Part shown: positions 1-4,720 of the stretch, in pieces
Layout: every line of letters begins with the position of its first letter
How positions within the stretch are numbered: position 1 is the first letter of the stretch
Assembly (NCBI GenBank): GCA_017466005.1
Contig: JAFTUZ010000033.1
Span: 1 to 6,898, forward strand
Source of the DNA: Clostridia bacterium
GTDB taxonomy: Bacteria; Bacillota_A; Clostridia; Christensenellales; UBA1242
Direction of reading: 5' to 3'
DNA length: 6,898 nucleotides
Translations under genes and position numbers: made by a program
The notes under the pieces: generated by a model
Databases searched by the model: none
What the model was told of the DNA's origin: nothing
The model's input: only the letters and a program-made list of their open reading frames with translations

Positions 1-288
1 ACCTGTTACTGCTGTTCCGGTAAACCATGTTGCACCATCTGCTCCCGCAGCACCTGGCAAACCTTGTTCACCTTGTATTCCTTGTTCACCTTGTGGACCA
101 GCAGGACCAGTTGCCCCGGTATCTCCTTTAGGGCCTGCTTCGCCACAACCTACTAGCATTCCTGTACAACCTAAAAGTACTCCCATACTCATTACGGTTG
201 TAAACAAGGTTTTTCTTAAACCCTTTTTCTTAATTTTTTCTAGTTTGTTTTCTCTTGTTTCTAGTGTTATTTTATTTTTATTAAACAT
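1..288 (-). CDS. Collagen-like surface lipoprotein, N-terminal part (runs off left edge)
   Basis: This reading frame starts at the ATG at 288-286 and stays open to base 1, giving 96 codons with no stop, so the gene is partial. An AGGGAGGG ribosome binding site sits four bases upstream (300-293). The product has a long lysine-rich N-terminal region (residues 1-27), a short hydrophobic stretch and a lipobox ending LVGC, with the lipidated cysteine probably Cys48; a second possible lipobox, LLGC, ends at Cys41. From Gly49 there are 13 uninterrupted Gly-X-Y triplets (such as GPK, GDT, GPA, GEQ) up to residue 87, then WFTGTAVTG, where the non-collagen part begins. Bacterial collagen-like lipoproteins are anchored to the outer face of the membrane and project a triple-helical stalk; the ligand is unknown. 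The promoter region is the inverted-repeat segment at 306-490, which may make expression phase-variable. Family assignment is firm, function is not. Confidence 0.88.
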   Translation of the reverse strand, partial: MFNKNKITLETRENKLEKIKKKGLRKTLFTTVMSMGVLLGCTGMLVGCGEAGPKGDTGATGPAGPQGEQGIQGEQGLPGAAGADGATWFTGTAVTG

Positions 289-308
289 TTTTCCCTCCCT
301 ATTACAAA

Positions 309-339
309 ACACACATTTAACTAATTGATAGATGTGTGT
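309..339 (+). repeat. Left inverted-repeat arm of the candidate switch
   Basis: The arm is itself a near-palindrome centred on base 324. The outer eight bases are ACACACAT and ATGTGTGT, a perfect match, and 12 of 15 positions pair overall. The non-symmetric positions lie mostly in the middle (320-328). Two inverted half-sites around a short asymmetric core is how tyrosine-recombinase crossover sites are built. The inner 21 bases (319-339) are identical in inverted orientation to 457-477. Confidence 0.8.
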
Positions 340-352
340 AATTAATAATAAA

Positions 353-381
353 AAAATAGTATTTATAAAAAAAATTGTAAA
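353..381 (-). promoter_or_regulatory. Weaker minus-strand promoter-like pair
   Basis: TTTACA (381-376) and TATTTT (358-353) on the minus strand are 17 bases apart and point at the lipoprotein gene; TACTAT at 361-356 is a better -10 hexamer but only 14 bases from the -35. It is a poorer match than the rightward promoter at 408-436. It could give low basal transcription of the lipoprotein, or be chance in an A/T tract. Confidence 0.25.
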
Positions 382-401
382 AAATTTAAAATTTATGTCA
401 T

Positions 402-434
402 TTTTATTTGTTAAATATTGTTTTATTTGTTAAA
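402..434 (+). repeat. 14-bp direct repeat inside the switch
   Basis: TTTTATTTGTTAAA occurs at 402-415 and again at 421-434, a period of 19 bases. The first copy contains the proposed -35 hexamer and the second ends in the proposed -10 region. It may be a regulator site repeated on nearly the same DNA face, or a local duplication in AT-rich DNA. Confidence 0.5.
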
Positions 435-436
435 AT
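408..436 (+). promoter_or_regulatory. Sigma-A-like promoter inside the invertible segment, facing right
   Basis: TTGTTA (408-413) and TAAAAT (431-436) are separated by 17 bases, the optimal spacing, with a start expected near 443. In the sequenced orientation it fires rightwards, away from the lipoprotein gene and into the right arm. If the segment were inverted, the same promoter would map to about 388-360 on the minus strand and give a leader of about 65 bases in front of the lipoprotein start codon. AT-rich DNA yields chance matches, so confidence is moderate. Confidence 0.5.
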
Positions 437-456
437 GTTAATATTACAACATTAAA

Positions 457-487
457 ACACACATCTATCAATTAGTTAGACGTATGT
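457..487 (-). repeat. Right inverted-repeat arm of the candidate switch
   Basis: This is the inverted copy of 309-339, identical over the inner 21 bases and differing at three positions in the outer part (479, 481 and 484). It is also internally near-palindromic about base 472, with 12 of 15 positions pairing. The differences are confined to the half away from the enclosed segment, so the parts nearest the spacer and the crossover core are exactly conserved. Confidence 0.8.
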
Positions 488-542
488 TTTTTTATTATTA
501 TAAATTACTAGATTTATATATAATAATTTGCAATTTTATATA

Positions 543-570
543 AAAAACAAGGTATGTTAACCTTGTTTTT
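543..570. terminator. Bidirectional intrinsic terminator between switch and TraX gene
   Basis: AAAAACAAGGT (543-553) pairs perfectly with ACCTTGTTTTT (560-570), an 11-bp stem with a six-base loop. On the plus strand the stem runs into TTTTTATTTTA; on the minus strand it runs into TTTTTTATAT. It would stop rightward transcripts from the switch before the TraX gene, and leftward transcripts before they enter the switch. Because it lies in the TraX leader it could also act as an attenuator. Confidence 0.6.
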
Positions 571-608
571 ATTTTACTTATTTTTGATTTATTGGTAATA
601 TTTATTTT

Positions 609-1331
609 ATGGAAAAAGTTGAAAATATAAAATGGGGGCTTAACAGAAATATATTAAAGTATATAGCAGTTATTGCTATGCTTTTAGACCATATTGCTTT
701 AATGTTAATTCCTGCCTATACGGCTTTGTGGGTTGTTTTACGAGTTATTGGCCGACTAACCGCCCCTATTATGTGTTATTTTTTAGCACAAGGATTTTTT
801 TACACATCTAACAAATTTAAGTATGGTTTAAGGCTGTTTATATTTGCATTAATTTCACAATTTGCCTATACTTTTGCATTTTTTAATAGTTTTTTTGTTT
901 TTGATTTTAATTTTATTTTTACTTTGTTTTTATGTTTTTTAATGCTTGGTGCATATACTAAAATTTTAAACCCTTTTATTAAATGGGCTTGTGTTATTTT
1001 AATTATTTTACTAACTTATCCTTGTGATTGGGGGCTTTACGCACCGCTTTTGGTTTTAATGTTTTATATATTAAAAGATTATAAACAGCAACAAATAATG
1101 GCATTTGTTTTAATTACACTTTTATTTGTGGTTTATCAAATTTTAACTAATGTTTTTAGCAATATTTCTATAATATTTCCTATTATTCAACTTGGGCTAC
1201 TTTTGTTTATTCCTGTTATTTATTTATACAACCAACAAAGTGGTAGTAAAAACCGTTTTCATAAATGGTTTTTTTATATTTTTTATCCGTTACATTTAAT
1301 TGTTTTAGGAATATTAAATTTTTTTATTTAA
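609..1331 (+). CDS. TraX family membrane protein
   Basis: This 240-residue, very hydrophobic protein has about eight membrane segments. Hallmarks of the TraX family are visible: LKYIAVIAMLLDH near residues 16-28, then R-x-x-GRL-x-x-PI with GFFYT (45-66), CDWGLYAPLLVLMFY (139-153) and the C-terminal KWFFYIFYPLHL (219-230). The founding member, TraX of the F plasmid, N-acetylates F pilin. Chromosomal homologues in Firmicutes are common, mostly uncharacterised, and are probably membrane acyl- or acetyl-transferases. No other conjugation gene is present, so a conjugation role is not implied. The ATG at 609 is used because it directly precedes the conserved N-terminus; its RBS is weak (GGTAAT, about ten bases upstream), suggesting low expression or dependence on the leader. 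It is convergent with the next gene and shares its terminator. Confidence 0.85.
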   Translation: MEKVENIKWGLNRNILKYIAVIAMLLDHIALMLIPAYTALWVVLRVIGRLTAPIMCYFLAQGFFYTSNKFKYGLRLFIFALISQFAYTFAFFNSFFVFDFNFIFTLFLCFLMLGAYTKILNPFIKWACVILIILLTYPCDWGLYAPLLVLMFYILKDYKQQQIMAFVLITLLFVVYQILTNVFSNISIIFPIIQLGLLLFIPVIYLYNQQSGSKNRFHKWFFYIFYPLHLIVLGILNFFI

Positions 1332-1337
1332 CAGCAA

Positions 1338-1365
1338 AAAACTGCACTATTTAAAGTGCAGTTTT
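1338..1365. terminator. Shared bidirectional terminator between convergent genes
   Basis: AAAACTGCACT (1338-1348) pairs perfectly with AGTGCAGTTTT (1355-1365), an 11-bp stem with a six-base loop. It lies six bases after the TraX stop codon. The right half and loop also encode the last residues of the minus-strand gene, whose TAG stop (1349-1347) falls at the loop-stem boundary, so the hairpin overlaps that gene's end. A/T runs flank both sides. Confidence 0.8.
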
Positions 1366-1850
1366 GCATTTATTAGTAATTTTATATAATTTAATTTTTT
1401 ACGTTTAAACATACAACGGAAGAAGAACACATCTACAAACTCCCAAACAAACGCCCAAGATACAATTTCTACCAAAGTACGAACAATTAAGTTAACGTTC
1501 CACCAAGTTAAAAAGCAAAACAATACTGTTAGTAAAGCACCAACGCCAAGCAAAATTAAAGATATAAAATAATAATGTTTTAGTTCGTTTTTTTCATCTT
1601 GTAAATATAATTTATAATGTTTTTTAAATGCCTTTACACAATCTTCTTGCTCTTTTTCACTTACTGGTTTTGGGGTTTCTATATAAACGCAAATTTTACT
1701 ATTCTTTTTTGCATCTTCGGTAGAATGCTCTATATGTTTTGCAATTTCTGGTTTTAGTGATAAATTATTTTCTTCTGAATATGGCGAAAACATTTCGTTT
1801 GCATTATTTAGTTTTAATGTTATATGTTGTGTTGTTGTTTTATTTTTCAT
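1347..1850 (-). CDS. Uncharacterised protein with two membrane segments
   Basis: This 167-residue protein could not be assigned a function. Residues 1-90 are soluble and mixed-charge, with an FSPYSEE-N-x-L-S-L segment at 21-32, a short beta-like stretch ICVYIETP (53-60), and a helical lysine-rich part (65-90). Two membrane spans follow at about 94-115 and 119-145, the second carrying WAFVWEFVDVFFFR (132-145), then a basic C-terminal tail (KRKKLNYIKLL). The spacing of Trp, Glu and Arg in the second span resembles small hypothetical membrane proteins I associate with Clostridia, but I cannot name a family. The start is supported by AAGAAGG six bases upstream and by a dedicated promoter (1875-1903). 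It is a single-gene unit, separated from the exporter operon by the structured element at 1935-2037. Confidence 0.8.
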   Translation of the reverse strand: MKNKTTTQHITLKLNNANEMFSPYSEENNLSLKPEIAKHIEHSTEDAKKNSKICVYIETPKPVSEKEQEDCVKAFKKHYKLYLQDEKNELKHYYFISLILLGVGALLTVLFCFLTWWNVNLIVRTLVEIVSWAFVWEFVDVFFFRCMFKRKKLNYIKLLINAKLHFK

Positions 1851-1874
1851 ATTAAACCTTCTTTTAATACTATA

Positions 1875-1903
1875 ATTTTAACAACTAAATTTTAAAATTG
1901 CAA
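1875..1903 (-). promoter_or_regulatory. Promoter of the two-span membrane protein gene
   Basis: On the minus strand TTGCAA (1903-1898) and TAAAAT (1880-1875) are separated by 17 bases, and the AAGAAGG ribosome binding site lies at 1863-1857. The spacing to the ATG at 1850 gives a short leader of about 20 bases, consistent with the gene being transcribed on its own. Confidence 0.5.
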
Positions 1904-1934
1904 CAAAATTTAAAGCCCAAATTTAATTTAATGC

Positions 1935-2037
1935 AAAAGTGGGGAAAGTTTGCACGCCTTATGGCGTAAAGCAAAACGCATTTTGCTTTTTGCTTGCCAC
2001 GCACCTTTGGTGCGTGGAGCAAACTTTCCCCACCTTT
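1935..2037. repeat. Cloverleaf-like structured element (outer stem closing three hairpins)
   Basis: GTGGGGAAAGTTTGC (1939-1953) pairs perfectly with 2019-2033, extending by three A-T pairs outwards after one mismatch. Inside are three perfect hairpins in a row: ACGCC/GGCGT (1954-1958 with 1963-1967), AAAGCAAAA/TTTTGCTTT (1968-1976 with 1981-1989) and CCACGCACC/GGTGCGTGG (1997-2005 with 2009-2017). Every arm is fully complementary, so both strands fold equally well. It is clearly GC-richer than its surroundings, starts to fold right after the end of the DedA gene, and holds no credible gene. It is probably a mobile palindromic (REP- or MITE-like) repeat that also ends the exporter operon transcript, or a structured RNA. 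It lacks tRNA sequence features. Confidence 0.7.
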
Positions 2038-2041
2038 AAAA

Positions 2042-2764
2042 CTACTCTTGCTCGTAATCTTGCTGAATATATTGTTGCACACTTATAGACTTATTATACT
2101 TTTTAATTTTGCTTCTAAACACAAGCCAAGCAATAATTTCTACAACAAGTGCAGCACCCCACGCAACAAGTGTTAAAATTCCACCGCCAGAAATTATTCC
2201 AAAGAATACTAATGTGGTTATAAGCCCTATTGTTCTACCAACAAAGTTAAATATTATAAAGTACCAAAAATTAAATTTAACCGAACCACATACAATACAC
2301 AAAATATCATCTGGGAACACTGGGAATAAAACTGTTAAAAAGTAAATAAACTTACCTTTTTTGTTAATAAAACTTGCCCATTTATCGTACTCTTGTTCCG
2401 AACCAGCACACCATTTAACGGCAATTTTACCCCATTTTCTACCAATGCCATATGCAATAATAGCACCTAGCATATATGCCGAAATTGCCACACAAACCAA
2501 AGTTGTGTAAGTTGTCATTTCTTGTGGCAATATTGTAAACACCGCCAAAATTATAACATAAGCAGGTATTGGAATAAGCACTTGCACAAACAACAGCACC
2601 CAAACAACTACCCACGTCCAGTTGCCAGCATTTATAACTAAATCTTTAAGCCAATTAGTAACAGCATCAAACGAAAAGATAAGTTCAAACACAAACATTA
2701 AAAATGTGCAAAGCAGTGCAACTTCTAACAGTTTTTTACACTGATGCATTGTTTCTATTTTCAT
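2042..2764 (-). CDS. DedA/TVP38-type (VTT domain) membrane protein
   Basis: This 240-residue integral membrane protein has a VTT/SNARE-associated domain at about residues 55-185. Visible family features are the re-entrant PIPAYVI segment (65-71), GAIIAYGIGRKWG (100-112), the FLTVLFPVFPDD motif with a following G (142-160), and the GR pair at 176-177. Members are membrane proteins linked to lipid scrambling, undecaprenyl-phosphate recycling and membrane homeostasis; this one looks closer to the TVP38/TMEM64 branch, where substrates are mostly unproven. The C-terminus (218-240) is a polar, Gln-rich cytoplasmic tail. The start has AAGGA seven to eight bases upstream and lies 15 bp after ABC subunit B, so the gene should be translated from the same transcript and is probably the last gene of the operon. 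Confidence 0.82.
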   Translation of the reverse strand: MKIETMHQCKKLLEVALLCTFLMFVFELIFSFDAVTNWLKDLVINAGNWTWVVVWVLLFVQVLIPIPAYVIILAVFTILPQEMTTYTTLVCVAISAYMLGAIIAYGIGRKWGKIAVKWCAGSEQEYDKWASFINKKGKFIYFLTVLFPVFPDDILCIVCGSVKFNFWYFIIFNFVGRTIGLITTLVFFGIISGGGILTLVAWGAALVVEIIAWLVFRSKIKKYNKSISVQQYIQQDYEQE

Positions 2765-2779
2765 AAAATTTTCCTTAAA

Positions 2780-4708
2780 TTAATTTTCAAACTGGCTATT
2801 ATACAGTTCAGCATAAAAACCATTTTTAGCAATAAGTTCTTCATGGTTTCCGCTTTCTATAATGTCACCATCTTTCATAACTAATATTATATCAGAATTT
2901 TTAATGGTTGACAAGCGGTGAGCAATAACAAATGATGTCCTATTTTTCATAAGTTTATCCATTGCTTGCTGAATTAATTCTTCTGTTCTGGTATCTACCG
3001 AACTTGTTGCCTCATCTAAAATAAGCATTGGCCCATTTTTAACCATTGCTCTTGCTATGGTTAAAAGTTGTTTTTGCCCTGCCGAGATAGATGTGTTATC
3101 GTCCATTATTGTATCATAGCCTTCTGGCAATGTTCTTATAAAGTGGTCCACACCAGCAGTTTTACAAGCTTCTATAACTTGCTCGTCGGTTACATCTTTT
3201 TTACTATATACAATATTCTCTTTTATTGTGCCTTCAAACATCCAAGTATCTTGCAACACCATAGAAAACATTTCGTGAACATTTTCACGAGTTAATTCGT
3301 TGGTTGGCACACCATCTATATAAATATTTCCGCCATTTAATTCGTAAAAACGCATAAGCAAGTTTACTAATGTTGTTTTACCAGCACCAGTTGGCCCTAC
3401 AATAGCCACTTTTTGCCCTGCTTTCACACTTACCGAGAAATCTTTAATTACAAGTTTTCCCTTTTTATACCCAAACTTAACGTTTTTAAATTCCACATCG
3501 CCTTTAACTAGTTTTGGGTCTAGATATTTTTGTTTATAAACATTTAATTGTAAATTTTGTTTTAATGTTAAATTGTTAAAGTGTTTAACTTTTTCTTTTT
3601 GAATAATTAAATCTTTAACTTTAAACTGTTTGCTAAATTTAAATTTTACATTGTGTTCGTTTTTCATTTCTTTTTCATCTAAAAATTCAAACACACGTTC
3701 GCTTGCTGCAGCGGTTGATTGAAGCATAGTTAAGGCCTGTGCCATTTGAGAAAGTGGCTGAGTAAACAAGCGAATATAAATCATAAACGCAACAATTACA
3801 CCAAAGCCAATATAGCCAGAAATTGCAAGTGCAACACCAACCACACAAACAACCACATAACCAAAGTTACCAACAAATGACATAAGTGGCATCATAAGAC
3901 CAGATAAAAACTGACTTTTCCAAGCACTGTTATATAACTCGTTGTTTATTTCTTCAAATTTTGCTTTTACTTGTTTTTCGGCATTATATGCTTTTACAAC
4001 AGTGTGGCCAGAATATGTTTCTTCTACATGGCCGTTTATTTGACCCAAACTTTTTTGTTGTGCTTTAAAGTATTTTTGAGATTTTTTCATAATAACGCCC
4101 ATTATAGAAAAACCAATAGCAGTAGAAGCAATAGCCGCAAGTGCCATAATCCAGTTTGTTACAAACATCATAACAAGCGAACCTACAAACATAACAATAG
4201 ATGTTACAAGTGATACAATAGAGTTGTTTAGCGACTGACCTATTGTATCTACATCGTTTGTTACCCTACTTAAAACATCTCCGTAACTATGTGAATCTAA
4301 ATATTTAAGCGGAAGACGGTTGATTTTTTTACTAATATCATAACGCAACTTTCTTGAAAAAGATTGTGTTATCCACGACATTATAAGACCTTGAATAAGT
4401 TGGAATAATGCACCAGTTAAATAAAGTATAACAAGCAAAATTACAATATCCATTATAGCGTGCATATCTATACTGGTTGCAAGACCTTGTTGAATAAGGT
4501 TTGTTAAATCAGAAATTTGATTAGGACCAATTAAAGTAAACACAACCGATGCAGAAGCAAGGATTAATGCAATTACCATAAGTGGTAAATATTTTTTCAT
4601 ACTGCCAAAAAGTTTGCCCCAAGATTTTTTAGCATCTTTTGGTTTTTCAAAATTCCTGCCACCTTTTATAGGAGCAACAGTGGCGGAAGAAGATTTAGAA
4701 TTACTCAT
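2780..4708 (-). CDS. ABC exporter half-transporter B (membrane plus ATPase; catalytic Walker B)
   Basis: From the ATG at 4708 this is 642 residues: a basic cytosolic N-terminus (1-38), six membrane spans (about 40-325) and an ATPase domain (from about 402). Walker A GPTGAGKT is at 438-445, the Q-loop VLQDTW around 484-489, Walker B LILDEAT with the catalytic Glu at 562-568, and the switch His at 597 (IAHRLST). The signature is ISAGQ (541-545) instead of LSGGQ. It pairs with the upstream subunit to make a heterodimeric exporter of drugs, lipids or peptides; the substrate cannot be read. A lysine-rich stretch of about 45 residues (349-396) between membrane and ATPase domains makes it longer than the usual 580-600. 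TTG (4714) and GTG (4711) are in frame just upstream, but ATG is nine bases after AAAGGAGG and overlaps the preceding stop (ATGAGTAA), indicating translational coupling. Confidence 0.93.
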   Translation of the reverse strand: MSNSKSSSATVAPIKGGRNFEKPKDAKKSWGKLFGSMKKYLPLMVIALILASASVVFTLIGPNQISDLTNLIQQGLATSIDMHAIMDIVILLVILYLTGALFQLIQGLIMSWITQSFSRKLRYDISKKINRLPLKYLDSHSYGDVLSRVTNDVDTIGQSLNNSIVSLVTSIVMFVGSLVMMFVTNWIMALAAIASTAIGFSIMGVIMKKSQKYFKAQQKSLGQINGHVEETYSGHTVVKAYNAEKQVKAKFEEINNELYNSAWKSQFLSGLMMPLMSFVGNFGYVVVCVVGVALAISGYIGFGVIVAFMIYIRLFTQPLSQMAQALTMLQSTAAASERVFEFLDEKEMKNEHNVKFKFSKQFKVKDLIIQKEKVKHFNNLTLKQNLQLNVYKQKYLDPKLVKGDVEFKNVKFGYKKGKLVIKDFSVSVKAGQKVAIVGPTGAGKTTLVNLLMRFYELNGGNIYIDGVPTNELTRENVHEMFSMVLQDTWMFEGTIKENIVYSKKDVTDEQVIEACKTAGVDHFIRTLPEGYDTIMDDNTSISAGQKQLLTIARAMVKNGPMLILDEATSSVDTRTEELIQQAMDKLMKNRTSFVIAHRLSTIKNSDIILVMKDGDIIESGNHEELIAKNGFYAELYNSQFEN

Positions 4709-4720
4709 CACCAAGTTCCT
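4701..4720 (-). promoter_or_regulatory. RBS and stop/start overlap coupling ABC subunits A and B
   Basis: On the minus strand a strong AAAGGAGG lies within the last codons of subunit A. It is followed by in-frame TTG, GTG and ATG codons; the ATG (4708-4706) overlaps the TAA stop (4703-4701) as ATGAGTAA. Such overlap favours equal synthesis of the two subunits of one heterodimer. GTG at 4711, six bases from the RBS, is a possible alternative start. Confidence 0.7.

Larger units (their letters stand above)
306..490. promoter_or_regulatory. Candidate invertible promoter segment (phase-variation switch)
   Basis: Bases 319-339 and 457-477 are perfect 21-bp inverted copies. The match extends outwards to 309-339 and 457-487 with three mismatches, and through a further A/T run to 306 and 490. 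The arms enclose 117 bp (340-456) of extremely AT-rich DNA with no reading frame of note but with promoter-like sequence. The segment lies immediately upstream of the RBS of a surface lipoprotein gene. Known invertible promoter switches (C. difficile cwpV, flg and cmr; Bacteroides capsule promoters) share this layout: arms of about 20-30 bp, 100-200 bp between them, and a surface or regulatory gene next to them. Inversion itself is inference; no recombinase is encoded here. Alternatives are a small transposon-derived (MITE-like) element or a pair of operators. Confidence 0.6.

Noticed and set aside
457..496. Right arm plus T-run as an intrinsic terminator
   Set aside because: The stem is imperfect and A/T-rich with no stable loop, and the same arm is duplicated on the left. 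The nearby hairpin at 543-570 is a much better terminator.
300..497. The inverted-repeat segment as a MITE with a TATTA target duplication (300-304 and 493-497)
   Set aside because: TATTA is expected by chance in such AT-rich DNA and does not abut the arms cleanly. The arms are internally palindromic and the segment contains a promoter, so a switch fits better. It is not excluded and is kept as the main alternative.
609..1331. TraX as evidence of a conjugative element
   Set aside because: No relaxase, coupling protein, type IV secretion or integrase gene is nearby, and TraX-family proteins are common chromosomal genes in Firmicutes.
1935..2037. tRNA or tRNA-like gene suggested by the cloverleaf fold
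   Set aside because: The outer stem is 15 bp rather than 7, the element is about 103 bases, and there is no TTCRA-type T-loop, D-loop GG or CCA-like end.
1885..2082. 65-codon minus-strand frame through the cloverleaf element
   Set aside because: It is formed by the hairpin arms and the out-of-frame end of the DedA gene. It has no ribosome binding site and a low-complexity product.
1994..2345. Two short plus-strand frames (1994-2176 and 2109-2345)
   Set aside because: Both are antisense to the DedA gene, lack ribosome binding sites, and encode compositions expected from the reverse of a membrane protein gene.
3068..3295. Plus-strand frame opposite ABC subunit B
   Set aside because: It is antisense to the ATPase domain, which shows all its motifs in the other strand. 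No start signal was seen.
3971..4213. Plus-strand frame opposite the membrane domain of subunit B
   Set aside because: It is a shadow of a clearly real gene, with no ribosome binding site.
4709..4714. TTG or GTG start for ABC subunit B
   Set aside because: TTG is only three bases from the ribosome binding site. ATG at 4708 overlaps the upstream stop as expected for coupling; GTG remains possible.
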